Shown: in pieces, positions 1 to 8,360 of the stretch
How the letters are laid out: every line of letters begins with the position of its first letter
How positions within the stretch are numbered: the first letter of the stretch is position 1
Assembly (NCBI GenBank): GCA_937883785.1
Contig: CALGDE010000087.1
Coordinates: 1-34,464, forward strand
From: an uncultured cyanobacterium
GTDB taxonomy: Bacteria; Cyanobacteriota; Cyanobacteriia; CACIAM-69d
Reading direction: 5' to 3'
Length of the DNA: 34,464 bases
Program-made: the position numbers and the translations under genes
Notes under the pieces: model-generated
What the model saw: only the letters and a program-made list of their open reading frames with translations
Databases searched by the model: none
Told to the model about the DNA's origin: nothing

Positions 1-210
1 TTAGAAGAAAACAGCTTTCTTCAGTATGTCTTAACTCACTCCGTCGCTGCTATACTCTGACGATTGTGCGCAGTGGGGATATTGAACAGGATTCTTGCCC
101 GTTAATCGCCCCAAGAAAGATCGCCCCCACCGTACCTAATTTCAATCATCAAAATTGGTTGGTGAAGGCGATCGCCGTAGTCGCAATCTTTAAGCTACTG
201 ATTCAGGAAT

Positions 211-942
211 TTACGCATCGGTGGACTGCTTACGCTTTTTCAGAGCAGGAACACCAGCCAAACCCAGGGCAAATAACGCCGCCAGGGAAGTGGGCTCGGG
301 CACATCCACCTCATCGGCATTCACGCTGGAAATAGCGGCGATCGCATCAATATCCGCCCCCGCCTTAGAGTTTTGGTACTTGTTCGTTCCCCCATCGGTG
401 ACGCGCACATAACGGAATAACGTATCAAGGCTTAAGGACTCCTCCGCCGCAATCCTGGCATCAATATCCATGCCAATGCCGAACTCTTGCTGAGCATTCT
501 GGCGTTCGGCAATGCCTACTTCGTACCAAGTTTCATTGTCAGTACTGATTTCAACCTTCATCGCTTCCACAGCAGAACCGATCTCAAAAATCCACAGGTC
601 AGCAGCATCATCACCGCCACCCACCAGGTAGTTGTCGGTAAACTCCACGGTCAAAAAACCGTTCTGTCCCAGGGAAGTTCCAATATCTTTGTTCCATCCC
701 CCCAAAGAGCCTCGAGTGGTCATCTCAGAGGTCCAGTTTTCAGCGCCTAGGGCTGCATTGGGATCGTGGGTCCAGTTTGCATTGCTCCCTGCCTCAGCGC
801 CGTAAGTACCATTGCTATAGTCAACAACCGCGTCTGCATAGGAACTGGGATCGAAAGACATGGCAGAGGCTGCGGGAGCTAGAAGCATCGCTGCTGAAGA
901 AGTTGCCAAGGCGGAAACAAGAATGGAAGAAAGACGTTTCAT
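211..942 (-). CDS. PEP-CTERM sorting domain protein (secreted)
   Basis: Predicted secreted protein of 243 residues. The start is the ATG opening MKRLSSILVSALATSS, because this gives a classic signal peptide (basic n-region, hydrophobic core, AxA-type end near ASA at about residue 26-28); the frame is open 32 codons further upstream but that would bury the signal. The C terminus has the PEP-CTERM tripartite signal: VPEPTSLAAL, a hydrophobic stretch, then the basic cluster KKRK near the end. PEP-CTERM proteins are exported, then processed by exosortase (not encoded here) and placed on the surface or in matrix. The middle (about residues 40-205) looks like a beta-sandwich, with phrases such as FLTVEFTDN and DLWIFEIG that recur in cyanobacterial PEP-CTERM proteins. 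Ligand unknown. No strong ribosome site is seen. Neighbouring genes do not explain its role. Confidence 0.85.
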   Translation of the reverse strand: MKRLSSILVSALATSSAAMLLAPAASAMSFDPSSYADAVVDYSNGTYGAEAGSNANWTHDPNAALGAENWTSEMTTRGSLGGWNKDIGTSLGQNGFLTVEFTDNYLVGGGDDAADLWIFEIGSAVEAMKVEISTDNETWYEVGIAERQNAQQEFGIGMDIDARIAAEESLSLDTLFRYVRVTDGGTNKYQNSKAGADIDAIAAISSVNADEVDVPEPTSLAALFALGLAGVPALKKRKQSTDA

Positions 943-1036
943 TGTTATTGCGGAGTTGGAGTGGGTGCAAATGTATTCGTTTCGGAGCCCCTTACTGTGT
1001 TGCTCACATTTCAACTGTATGAAACCCCAGTCCCAC

Positions 1037-1071
1037 AAAAAAGGCTCTCAAGACAAACTTCTTGGAGCCTT
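1037..1071 (-). terminator. Rho-independent terminator downstream of znuA
   Basis: Read on the minus strand this is an 11-base arm AAGGCTCCAAG, an 8-base loop, a pairing arm CTTGAGAGCCTT with one bulged base, and a run of T. It lies about 110 bases past the znuA stop and before the PEP-CTERM gene start, so it probably ends the znuA transcript and insulates the next gene. Stem, loop and T-run are directly visible; function is inferred. Confidence 0.75.
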
Positions 1072-1178
1072 CATAACTTTGCAAACCCTTGTTATATGAA
1101 CTGCGCTTCGTAATGGCTTTAAACTCAAAAATCCACGCTAGCGGCCCACAAGGGTCTGTGATTATCCCTTGGATAGCC

Positions 1179-2369
1179 TTACTTTCTAGAGGTGCATTTT
1201 CCGCCTAGGGCATCGGTAATGGCACAGGTATTCACCTCCAGCATTTCCTGATAGGTGGGCGCTTCTGAGGCATCATCACCAGGACCATCCACAAACAGCG
1301 GCGTTTCAGCCAACTTCACCTCCGCTGCCTTCGCCACCGTTTCCAAAGGCGCCAAGTTCGTGGTGAGACTTTCAGAGAAAATTGCCGGCACCTCGAGGTC
1401 TTTTACCTTGTCGGTCAACTTTGCTAAATCCTGCGCCGACGGAGTTTCGTGATTCACCCCTCGCAAGGTGCCGGGCACTTCCATCCCATAGGCAGCAGCA
1501 TAATACTGAAATGCATCGTGGGATGTGACCAACTGTCGCTGCCCTTCAGGAATGGTTGCAATTTGCGTTTGAATCCACCCGTCAATTTCTCCCAGCTCCT
1601 CAGCGATCGCGGTCGCCCGCTCCTGATACTGAGCCGCATTCTCCGGGTCTAACTCCGCCAAAGAATCGCCAATCACTTTGACGCTAGCCGCCCCCAACTC
1701 TGCATCGTGCCACACGTGAGGATCGGGCACCTCACCCTCACCCTTCTCGCCAGCGTGGTCGTGACCGTCATGGTCTTCCCCTTTTTCGCCAGCGTGGTCG
1801 TGACCGTCATGGTCTTCCCCTTTTTCGTCGGCGTGGTCATGGTCGCTGTGATCTTCCCCTTTCTCCTCGCTGTGGGCTGCATGGTCATGATCATCATGAT
1901 CACCTTTTTCTTCACTGTGCCCGTGCTCATCCTTTTCCCCACCGTGCCCATGTTCGTGGTGGTGGTGCCCCTCACCCATCAGCGGTTCAGCCACCGCCTC
2001 CTCGTAAACGGCGACGGAGTCTCCCCCACTGGCTTCCAGTACCTTAATTAGTCCTTCCTCCAGCATGTACCCGCCGTAAACAATCAAATCCGCATCTTCT
2101 AATTCGCGGCGATCGCTAGAGGTTAGCTGAAAGGCGTGGGGATCCTGTCCCGGCTCCATCAGGCAGGTCACGTTTAAATCGTCGGCGGCCACTTGCTTCG
2201 TCAAATCACACACCACTCCGCCGGACACTACCACAGACTTCTTATCGCCTGACTCCCCAGCCGATGTCTCGCTAGCAGCTCCTGCCCCACCCGCATTAGA
2301 GCCGCCGCCACTGCCACAGCCCACGGCACCTAACAGCATCAAACCCAACGCCAGCGTCTTCAGTTTCAT
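1179..2369 (-). CDS. znuA: Zinc ABC transporter substrate-binding lipoprotein ZnuA, with expanded His-rich loop
   Basis: Periplasmic metal-binding protein (cluster A-I) that hands zinc to a ZnuBC importer. The chosen ATG gives MKLKTLALGLMLLGAVGC, a lipoprotein signal with the lipidated Cys at residue 18; the frame is open 10 codons upstream. Conserved family features are visible: DPHAFQLTSSDRRELEDAD with the first metal His, DPHVWHD with the second, VTSHDAFQYYA with the third, and an acidic site near the C terminus (FVDGPGDDAS). Between the first two His sites is a loop of about 85 residues rich in His, Asp and Glu, built from repeated HDGHDHAGEKGED-like units; such loops are typical of zinc-specific members, but this one is long. 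At 396 residues it exceeds the usual 300-350 because of that loop. No znuB or znuC is adjacent. A Zur-type palindrome lies upstream, so zinc repression is likely. Confidence 0.93.
   Translation of the reverse strand: MKLKTLALGLMLLGAVGCGSGGGSNAGGAGAASETSAGESGDKKSVVVSGGVVCDLTKQVAADDLNVTCLMEPGQDPHAFQLTSSDRRELEDADLIVYGGYMLEEGLIKVLEASGGDSVAVYEEAVAEPLMGEGHHHHEHGHGGEKDEHGHSEEKGDHDDHDHAAHSEEKGEDHSDHDHADEKGEDHDGHDHAGEKGEDHDGHDHAGEKGEGEVPDPHVWHDAELGAASVKVIGDSLAELDPENAAQYQERATAIAEELGEIDGWIQTQIATIPEGQRQLVTSHDAFQYYAAAYGMEVPGTLRGVNHETPSAQDLAKLTDKVKDLEVPAIFSESLTTNLAPLETVAKAAEVKLAETPLFVDGPGDDASEAPTYQEMLEVNTCAITDALGGKCTSRK
1747..1902 (-). repeat. 39-bp in-frame tandem repeats coding the His-rich loop of ZnuA
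   Basis: Bases 1747-1785 and 1786-1824 are identical 39-mers. Bases 1825-1863 form a third, diverged copy and the sequence beyond is a further degraded copy with an insertion. The period of 13 codons keeps the reading frame and encodes repeats of the type GEDHDGHDHAGEK. Perfect identity of two copies at the nucleotide level suggests recent slippage or unequal recombination. Confidence 0.9.
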
Positions 2370-2431
2370 GGGGTCGCCCTCGAAAATTTTGTATGTCAAA
2401 GAATGTTGTCTGCAAAATCTATCACAAAAAA

Positions 2432-2448
2432 ATGAGAATGATTCTCAT
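2432..2448. promoter_or_regulatory. Zur/Fur-type operator upstream of znuA
   Basis: ATGAGAAT-G-ATTCTCAT is a perfect 8-1-8 inverted repeat 62 bases upstream of the znuA ATG. The inner part, TGAGAAT-N-ATTCTCA, matches the 7-1-7 architecture of cyanobacterial Zur boxes (TGATAATNATTATCA type). A Fur-like reading cannot be excluded from sequence alone, but a zinc-binding target gene favours Zur. cofH starts 107 bases away on the other strand, so an effect on cofH is possible. Confidence 0.85.
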
Positions 2449-2554
2449 CCTCTTCTTTTCTTTCTATTCGGTCTTTCCATTAGCTCTTTATTACTCCTAT
2501 TGCTTTAGGAGGGAGCGAAATTAGTACACTGACAGAGCGCAAGAGGGCTTAGGC

Positions 2555-3850
2555 ATGGCAAAGAAAACGGTGGCGACAAAAAAGCGAAACATGGGCTACT
2601 ACTCAGGCGGCGCAGCGGATGCTTACCAGTCTGGGGCGTTGAATCAGGCCACATTAAGGCAGGCGGCGTTGGATCCGGCGGCGGTTAATCGGGCGGCGGT
2701 GAATGGCGATGTGGACCAGATTCTGGGACGGGCGTTGGATGGGGTGGATTTGAGCCCGGAAGAGGGGGTGACCCTGCTGCTACAGACGGATCCGACGGCG
2801 ATCGCCCAAATTCGCTCCACGGCTGATCAGCTGCGCCAGCGACAGGCAGGCAATACGGTGACCTACGTAATCAATCGCAATATCAATTTCACCAATATTT
2901 GCGAGCAGCATTGTAGCTTTTGTGCGTTCCGACGGGATGAGGGGGAGGATGGGGCGTTTTGGCTCGATGCGGGGGCGATCGCGGAGAAGGCAGCCGGGGC
3001 TCTGGCGCTGGGAGCCACGGAAATTTGTATGCAGGGGGGGCTAAATGCGGTGGCGAAGCGGAATGGGCGATCGCTGGACTATTACGCCCATTTGCTCAGC
3101 ACCTTAAAAAGCCAATTTCCCGAGCTGCATTTGCACGCCTTTTCCCCCCAGGAAGTGGAATTTATTGCTCGGGAAGATGACCTGGATTTTTCCACGGTAA
3201 TTCGGGAGCTAAAGGCGGCAGGGGTGGGCTCCATGCCAGGGACAGCGGCGGAGGTGTTGGATGATTCGGTGCGGCGGATTTTGTGCCCGGAAAAAATCAA
3301 CGCGGCAATTTGGCTTGATATCGCTGAAACCACCCATAGAGCCGGCATCCCCACCACCAGCACCATGATGTCCGGGCATATCGAAACCCCGGCGCAGCAG
3401 GTGATGCACCTGGACACCCTGCGGCGATTGCAACAGCAAGCAAAACAGCGGGGCGATCGCGGCATTACGGAATTTATCCTGCTGCCCTTTGTGGGACAAG
3501 ACGCCCCCAAAGCCCTACGCCGCCGAGTGAGCCGCGACCAGCCCGACCCTAACGATGCGCTGTTGCTAATGGCGGTGGCGCGGATTTATCTGGGCAACTG
3601 GATTCCCAACCATCAGCCGAGCTGGGTGAAGCTGGGCTTGGATGTGGCGGTGGAGTCGTTAACCTGGGGCTGCAATGATATTGGCGGCACCTTGATGGAA
3701 GAACATATCACCACCATGGCAGGGGCTACCGGGGGCACCGGCAAAACCGTCGAAGAATTGCGGGAGGCGATCGCCACCTTACCCAACCGCCCCGCCCAAC
3801 AGCGCGACACCCTGTATCAGCCCATGTCCATCCCCGCCCCAGTGGTGTAG
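2555..3850 (+). CDS. cofH: 7,8-didemethyl-8-hydroxy-5-deazariboflavin (FO) synthase subunit 2, CofH
   Basis: Radical SAM enzyme that couples a tyrosine-derived radical to 5-amino-6-ribitylaminouracil; with CofG it makes FO, the deazaflavin that cyanobacteria use as the antenna pigment of some DNA photolyases. The radical SAM cluster motif CX3CX2C is at Cys116, Cys120 and Cys123 (context [17 protein letters not shown]), as expected for CofH. Later CofH-like segments include [37 protein letters not shown] and [12 protein letters not shown]. The first 90 residues form a helical N-terminal region as in the family; 431 residues is a little long. The ATG used follows a weak purine-rich site; a second ATG 12 codons in is possible. 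cofG is not in the window. A membrane-protein gene follows after only 6 bases, so the two are probably co-transcribed. Confidence 0.93.
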   Translation: MAKKTVATKKRNMGYYSGGAADAYQSGALNQATLRQAALDPAAVNRAAVNGDVDQILGRALDGVDLSPEEGVTLLLQTDPTAIAQIRSTADQLRQRQAGNTVTYVINRNINFTNICEQHCSFCAFRRDEGEDGAFWLDAGAIAEKAAGALALGATEICMQGGLNAVAKRNGRSLDYYAHLLSTLKSQFPELHLHAFSPQEVEFIAREDDLDFSTVIRELKAAGVGSMPGTAAEVLDDSVRRILCPEKINAAIWLDIAETTHRAGIPTTSTMMSGHIETPAQQVMHLDTLRRLQQQAKQRGDRGITEFILLPFVGQDAPKALRRRVSRDQPDPNDALLLMAVARIYLGNWIPNHQPSWVKLGLDVAVESLTWGCNDIGGTLMEEHITTMAGATGGTGKTVEELREAIATLPNRPAQQRDTLYQPMSIPAPVV

Positions 3851-3856
3851 CGAAAA

Positions 3857-4801
3857 ATGCCGAACCGCCTCCTCAAAACTCTGAAACCTTTCCTCCGCTG
3901 GGTGATTTTAGGAGCCGTCGTTGTATTTCTCGTTAAAACCATTGGCGATCGCGCCGCCGATGTAGCTGAGCTATCTTTCACTGGTACCACCTGGATTTGG
4001 CTCGGGGGCGCATTGATTGTGACTTCCCTAGCTCACCTATGGTCTGGCTGGGTATGGCGCTGGATTTTACGGGAATTCGGTCAGCCCGCCCCCTTAATCC
4101 CAGTAATGCAGGTGTACCTCAAAACCAATATCGCCAAATACCTACCGGGAAACGTGTGGCATTTTTACGGACGCATCCGCGCTGCCCACCAATGGGGAAT
4201 GTCCTGGGCGGGGGCAGCGGCGACGGTGGTTTTGGAACCGTTATTGATGGCGGCAGCGGCGTTGATTTTGGGTACCGTGGCGGCACCTCAAGGTAATTGG
4301 TGGATTCAAGGGGCGATCGCAGCAACAGTCCTAATCGGCGTCCATCCCAAATTCCTAAACCCGCTGCTAAAAAAACTAGGGCGCAGCAAACTCAAATCAT
4401 CAACGCCCACCGAAACCGAAGAGGCTCCAGTCCCCGATCAGTTCACCACAGCGGGAATGAAACGTTATCCAGCCCTACCGTTCTTGGGAGAAGGCGGATT
4501 CCTACTGCTGCGGGGAGCCGGATTTTTGTGCGTAGTCGCCGCCTTTGATTCCAATGCTCTAATTCACTGGCCCCAGCTACTAAGCGGCTTCGGACTGGCA
4601 TGGTTAGTGGGCTTGGTCGTCCCCGGTGCCCCCGGTGGCGTTGGCGTGTTCGAAGCAACGGCATTGGGATTGCTTGGAAAATTGGTTGCACCGGGGGCTT
4701 TGTTGGCAGGAGTGGCTTGTTATCGGTTGGTTAGCGTTATTGCTGAGGCGGGGTTGGCGGCGATCGCTTACATTCCCCTGGGCGATCGCTCCACAATTTG
4801 A
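3857..4801 (+). CDS. Lysylphosphatidylglycerol synthase TM-region-like membrane protein (UPF0104 type)
   Basis: Polytopic inner-membrane protein of 314 residues with about eight hydrophobic segments, starting with LRWVILGAVVVFLVKTI and ending with VACYRLVSVIAEAGLAAIAY. The segment VYLKTNIAKYLPGNVWHFYGR is a hallmark of cyanobacterial members of the family related to the flippase-like membrane half of MprF. The late motif VPGAPGGVGVFEA is also characteristic. There is no soluble aminoacyl-transferase domain, so it is not a full MprF; the reaction or transported substrate is unknown. A hydrophilic insert at about residues 170-195 separates two membrane blocks. It begins 6 bases after the cofH stop, so translation may be coupled, though no functional link to FO synthesis is apparent. 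Confidence 0.8.
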   Translation: MPNRLLKTLKPFLRWVILGAVVVFLVKTIGDRAADVAELSFTGTTWIWLGGALIVTSLAHLWSGWVWRWILREFGQPAPLIPVMQVYLKTNIAKYLPGNVWHFYGRIRAAHQWGMSWAGAAATVVLEPLLMAAAALILGTVAAPQGNWWIQGAIAATVLIGVHPKFLNPLLKKLGRSKLKSSTPTETEEAPVPDQFTTAGMKRYPALPFLGEGGFLLLRGAGFLCVVAAFDSNALIHWPQLLSGFGLAWLVGLVVPGAPGGVGVFEATALGLLGKLVAPGALLAGVACYRLVSVIAEAGLAAIAYIPLGDRSTI

Positions 4802-4863
4802 CGAATATGTGAATCGGCTTATCTTTGTTAGCCTAAAATCACCTCTTCATCAGCAGAAAAGCA

Positions 4864-5736
4864 ATGGCAGTAAACACGGAAAAAGTGCTCTGGGCGGTTG
4901 GGCTAATTGTCTTCTCGGGAGGTGTTTGGCTAGCTAAAACCTTTGATGTATTTGATAGTTCGGGGGCAAATGCTTCGGTCCTAGTCGCAATTCAATCAGA
5001 ATTAGAAGTTACAACCCAATGGAATGAGGCCATGACCGATTACAGAGCATCAATCCCAATTGAGCCTAATGACCATGACGCTTACTATAATCGCGCGAAC
5101 ATGTACGCTAGGCGGGGAAGATTCGAGGAAGCGGTCGCCGATTACAATACTGCGATCCGCATTAAACCTGATAAAAGTGAGGCTTACAATAATCGCGGGC
5201 ATGCACATTCCCAGCAGGGAGATTATGAAGCAACACTCGCAGACTACAGCGCTGCTGTTCGCATTGATCCAAGCAATTACAGGGCCTATTTCAATCGCGG
5301 GAATAGATACTCTGACGAGAGAGGATATGAGGAAGCGATTGCCGACTACACCGAAGTCGTTCGCATTGAGCCCGATTATCACAAGGCTTATTACAACCGT
5401 GGGTATATCTACTTGATGCAGGAGAAGTACGATGATGCGATCACCGACTATACTTCCTCACTTCGCATTAATCCCGAGGAAAGCGCAGCCCATTACAACC
5501 GTGGGACTGCGTATTTCCAGCAACGTAAATACGAGGAGGCGATCGCCGACTATGATGTCGTGATCCGTCTCGACCCCAATGACTACAGCTCGTACTTACG
5601 GCGGGGAGCAAGCCACATGCAGCAAGGCGATTTAGCACTAGCAAGACAAGATGCAAAAGCAGCGGAACGCCTCGCTTGTAACCGTGATGCTAAAGCCTGC
5701 GACCAGGCAAGTGCACTGTTACAAGCACTTAACTGA
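4864..5736 (+). CDS. Membrane-anchored TPR-repeat protein
   Basis: 290-residue protein with one N-terminal hydrophobic segment (residues about 7-25, VLWAVGLIVFSGGVWLA) that could be a membrane anchor or uncleaved signal. From about residue 71 there are at least five full 34-residue tetratricopeptide repeats, each carrying the AYYNRG...G.YEEAIADY...IRI.P signature, followed by a degenerate repeat to the C terminus. One further degenerate unit precedes them. TPR arrays are protein-interaction scaffolds; the partner is not identifiable. The start ATG sits 62 bases after the preceding stop. The downstream long inverted repeat lies between this gene and the convergent SDR gene. No catalytic domain is seen. 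Confidence 0.85.
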   Translation: MAVNTEKVLWAVGLIVFSGGVWLAKTFDVFDSSGANASVLVAIQSELEVTTQWNEAMTDYRASIPIEPNDHDAYYNRANMYARRGRFEEAVADYNTAIRIKPDKSEAYNNRGHAHSQQGDYEATLADYSAAVRIDPSNYRAYFNRGNRYSDERGYEEAIADYTEVVRIEPDYHKAYYNRGYIYLMQEKYDDAITDYTSSLRINPEESAAHYNRGTAYFQQRKYEEAIADYDVVIRLDPNDYSSYLRRGASHMQQGDLALARQDAKAAERLACNRDAKACDQASALLQALN

Positions 5737-5764
5737 TCGCTTTTGACCTGATACTCCAACACAA

Positions 5765-5824
5765 ATGCCCTTACGAGAGTTTATTGCGACTTGCTTTAGG
5801 GGCAGTAAACTCTCGTAAGGGCAT
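5765..5824. terminator. 19-bp perfect inverted repeat between convergent genes
   Basis: Arms ATGCCCTTACGAGAGTTTA (5765-5783) and its exact reverse complement (5806-5824) enclose a 22-base loop. It lies between the converging ends of the TPR gene and the SDR gene, so a bidirectional transcription stop is plausible. Neither arm is followed by a T-run, which is unusual for a rho-independent terminator; a repeat element or a protein-binding hairpin is the alternative. Confidence 0.6.
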
Positions 5825-5845
5825 CATGGTTAGGACGACACAGGA

Positions 5846-6508
5846 CTAGGCTACCGATGCGAATAACTCAGGCCATGCCTGCTGAGGGGCATCATCGCTA
5901 GCGACGATTTCTACGATTTTGTTCGCTGCATCTGGCTGACTTAAGGCTTCTGCACACACTTCAGCCACCTGCGATCGCGGAATACTGCCTTCAAACAAAC
6001 TATCCGCCCCTTTCATAATCACCGGCATCTCCGAATCCTCATTCTTCAAGCCACCGGGACGAACAATGGTGTAATTCAACCCGCTATTTTTTAGGTAAAT
6101 TTCTGCCTGAAGCTTCCAATACAGCACCAGCCAGAACAAATTCAGCGGATGGAAAAATTGGGAGACGCACAACGACGACACCATAATAAATTTATCGATG
6201 CCCTGGTCTTTCGCTGCGTCCACTAGTTTTTTGGTGCCGTCGCAGTCCACTTTGTAAGGACCGGTCACATCTAAACTAGGGCGAGCTCCCGTGGCGGAAA
6301 TAATGCCATCGCAGCCAGCTATCGCCTGCCCCAGTTCCTCGCGACTTGCCAGGGATGCACTCACAAACTCCACCCCCTCCGGCAGAATTTCTTTAGCCGC
6401 CGACTCATCGCGAACCAGTGCTTTGACACTGATATCCCGATTCAGGAGCGATCGCACCACCCGTCGCCCGGTTTCCCCCGTCGCCCCCGCCACAAAAATC
6501 GTCGTCAT
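5846..6508 (-). CDS. NAD(P)-binding atypical SDR (NmrA/Ycf39-like)
   Basis: 220-residue Rossmann protein. The dinucleotide-binding glycine motif is at the N terminus (VAGATGETGRRVV, residues 6-18), followed by beta-2 with Arg-32 near ALVRDE, which is typical of NADP preference. Later features are GCDGIISATG, KFIMVSSLCVSQF and the motif LNYTIVRPGGL of atypical extended SDRs. The usual YxxxK catalytic pair is present only in altered form (YWKLQAE), so it may bind nucleotide without classical dehydrogenase chemistry, as in NmrA- or Tic62-like proteins. A GGAGG ribosome site lies 8 bases before the ATG, which fixes the start. It converges with the TPR gene. Substrate unknown. Confidence 0.85.
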   Translation of the reverse strand: MTTIFVAGATGETGRRVVRSLLNRDISVKALVRDESAAKEILPEGVEFVSASLASREELGQAIAGCDGIISATGARPSLDVTGPYKVDCDGTKKLVDAAKDQGIDKFIMVSSLCVSQFFHPLNLFWLVLYWKLQAEIYLKNSGLNYTIVRPGGLKNEDSEMPVIMKGADSLFEGSIPRSQVAEVCAEALSQPDAANKIVEIVASDDAPQQAWPELFASVA

Positions 6509-6572
6509 GGTTTGCGCCTCCCTACGATGCTCTAGTCCAGTTTTCCTGCCTAAAGTCTAGAGAATTTTTACC

Positions 6573-7475
6573 CTAAGCGACGGCAAGGGGCTCAATATAG
6601 CGAGCTGCTGGGCGAAAATCCAGGGTATTTACCGTGTAAACCTCAGTGGATTCGCCGGTGTTGGGGTTGGTGGAAATAATGCCATCGCCGCCGGTCCACA
6701 GAATATTGCCATTGCTTAGCTCGTGGACGCCGCGTACCCGCTTGGCAAACCCTTCGGCAATATCGTAAAGCCCCACCTGATTGCCGTCGCTATCGTACTC
6801 ATAAATGCCGCCAGGGTCGGAAAATCCCGCCACCAACACATTGCCGTTGGCTCGCCGCGCCATTTGCTGGGGAAAATCAATGCCCGCCCCGCCGGACTCA
6901 TGGAACGACCCCAACAGATGCCCCTCCAGGTCGTAGCGGTCAATATTTTCGCCCCCCTCATCGCCCCGCCGGGTGTCGTTAATCAACAGCTCACCATCAA
7001 AAAACAAAATATCGAAGGCTTTACCCACCTCAAAAAAGCCCAGATGGTTCCCCTCCGCATCAAATTTAATGACTACTTTTCCATTACCAGGAGCCCCGTT
7101 TTCACCCCCAGCATTGGTCACATAAACTACGCCGTTGACGTATTCCATACCGCGAATATTATCTAGCCCCTCAGCGATCGCCCCCAGAAACCTCCCGTCC
7201 AGGTCATAGCGAAAAATACTGTCAGCAACCTGGTCCGACACCCAGATTTCATTCTCAACTTGAATCGCATTTAGGGGCGTGGAAAACAGCCCGCTGCCAT
7301 CAATAAATTTGTCGTCAATCAGCGAACCGTCTTCACCATTAAGCAAAAGGACGCGATCGCCCACGGAGTCAGGAACCATCAAAAAGCGAGGTGCAAAGGA
7401 CTGGCACATATGGAAAGGAACCAAAAGGAAAACAATTTGGAACTGAAAAATGGTCAAAATATCCACAGGGAACAT
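6573..7475 (-). CDS. NHL/SMP-30-like beta-propeller protein
   Basis: 300 residues built from repeated beta-sheet blades with phrases such as SIFRYDLDGRFLG, KVVIKFDAEGNHLGFF, NIDRYDLEGHLLGSF and GIYEYDSDGNQVGLY, each about 45 residues apart. This is typical of six-bladed NHL or SMP-30/vitellogenin-receptor-like propellers. A hydrophobic N-terminal stretch (IFQFQIVFLLVPFHM) may act as an export signal if the upstream ATG is used. No clear ribosome site supports any of the candidate starts; ATGs at residue 23 or 33 would give a cytosolic protein that begins just before the first blade. Function unknown; no enzyme residues are identifiable. It lies 64 bases upstream of the SDR gene on the same strand, so the two may form a transcript. 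Confidence 0.65.
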   Translation of the reverse strand: MFPVDILTIFQFQIVFLLVPFHMCQSFAPRFLMVPDSVGDRVLLLNGEDGSLIDDKFIDGSGLFSTPLNAIQVENEIWVSDQVADSIFRYDLDGRFLGAIAEGLDNIRGMEYVNGVVYVTNAGGENGAPGNGKVVIKFDAEGNHLGFFEVGKAFDILFFDGELLINDTRRGDEGGENIDRYDLEGHLLGSFHESGGAGIDFPQQMARRANGNVLVAGFSDPGGIYEYDSDGNQVGLYDIAEGFAKRVRGVHELSNGNILWTGGDGIISTNPNTGESTEVYTVNTLDFRPAARYIEPLAVA

Positions 7476-8360
7476 TCAACACTTTTCGCATTGTCTTATT
7501 GAGAATAATTAACAGCAAAGATTTTGTCTACGGGGAACTTTTGCCTAGAAATCGCCCGTACTTCACCACAAACCAGGCTCCCGTTCACATTCCCCCGTCC
7601 CCGAAAAAGCCCGCCCACCAGGAACCTGAGCCCCTAATCTAGTGGGCACATCCATCGAAATGCTGATTAAAGCGCTCTAAACCCTTTTTCGTCTTAAGCA
7701 ATTCTCAATAAAAGTTAGTAACTCTTTATAAATCACTATTTGTCCCGCCCGGAAGCTATTCCATCATCCTTGATGGCAGATTTGCCAGCGTATTTATCAA
7801 AGCTGTTTTACCTTCTTTAGTGGGCTTTTAAAGGGACCCAATCGTGCCTACCTCGCTTCACTTTTTTGGGGCAGTTTTTATGTTGCGGTATGTCCAGCAC
7901 CGTTAAAAATCCCTGGGGGCGTGGGTATGCTGGACATAAGCAGTTGTGCTTAGCCATTTTCGTCGGGGAATTTTCGATGCCCCTGGGCAAGGTTATTGGC
8001 TCTAAGAGCTGGTTACTTTTGCCCATAAACGAAAGGGGTAGTCAGAAGCAGCGTTGCTGCATTTCTTGCGCTTATTTCGGCGCTGTTTCTAGAGATCGCC
8101 CCCTCGTCTCAATAACGATGGTGTTCCCTGATACCCACCCTGGGGTAGCGTTGCCATAAAAATGGCTTCAGCCTGAGGCGGTGTAAGGATTGAGCCTTAT
8201 CAGCGGCTCAATGGTGATGTAATCATGTTGTTGGCTATGTGGCAGCAAGGTGATGACAATGTGCCCAGTGGCTTTTGAGCGCGGCCCAAGGCAATTTTCG
8301 GCAGCTTTTCCTTAGCGGTTTTTAAATTTCCAGATTACTGGGGAGTTTAAGCGAAAACCT
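7476..8360. other. 885-base intergenic region with small hairpins, no supported gene
   Basis: Open frames here are short (up to 97 codons) and have no recognisable domains or ribosome sites. Several small inverted repeats are visible: 7761-7776 (6-bp stem, 4-base loop), 7889-7899 with 7928-7938 (11 bp, TATGTCCAGCA), 8153-8166 (GCCAT-AAAA-ATGGC) and 8189-8212 (8-bp stem). Together they could mark an untranslated RNA or degraded repeat sequence. The promoter for the downstream DUF1997 gene must be at its right end. None of tmRNA, RNase P RNA, SRP RNA or 6S RNA signatures was seen. Confidence 0.4.
7889..7938. repeat. 11-bp inverted repeat with 28-base loop
   Basis: TATGTCCAGCA at 7889-7899 pairs perfectly with TGCTGGACATA at 7928-7938. 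The loop contains a G/C-rich run. It lies in a long non-coding stretch and could be the stem of a small RNA; no promoter or T-run is evident next to it. Confidence 0.5.

Noticed and set aside
66-335. 89-codon plus-strand frame at the window start
   Set aside because: It overlaps the PEP-CTERM gene on the other strand, has no ribosome site and a low-complexity sequence without any domain.
1707-2051. 114-codon frame opposite znuA with a membrane-protein-like sequence
   Set aside because: Its hydrophobic, repetitive sequence is the reverse reading of the His/Asp-rich repeat codons of ZnuA, not an independent gene.
7866-8159. 97-codon plus-strand frame in the 7476-8360 gap, and the 69-codon frame opposite it
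   Set aside because: No domain, no ribosome site, odd composition with many Cys, and it runs through an inverted repeat.
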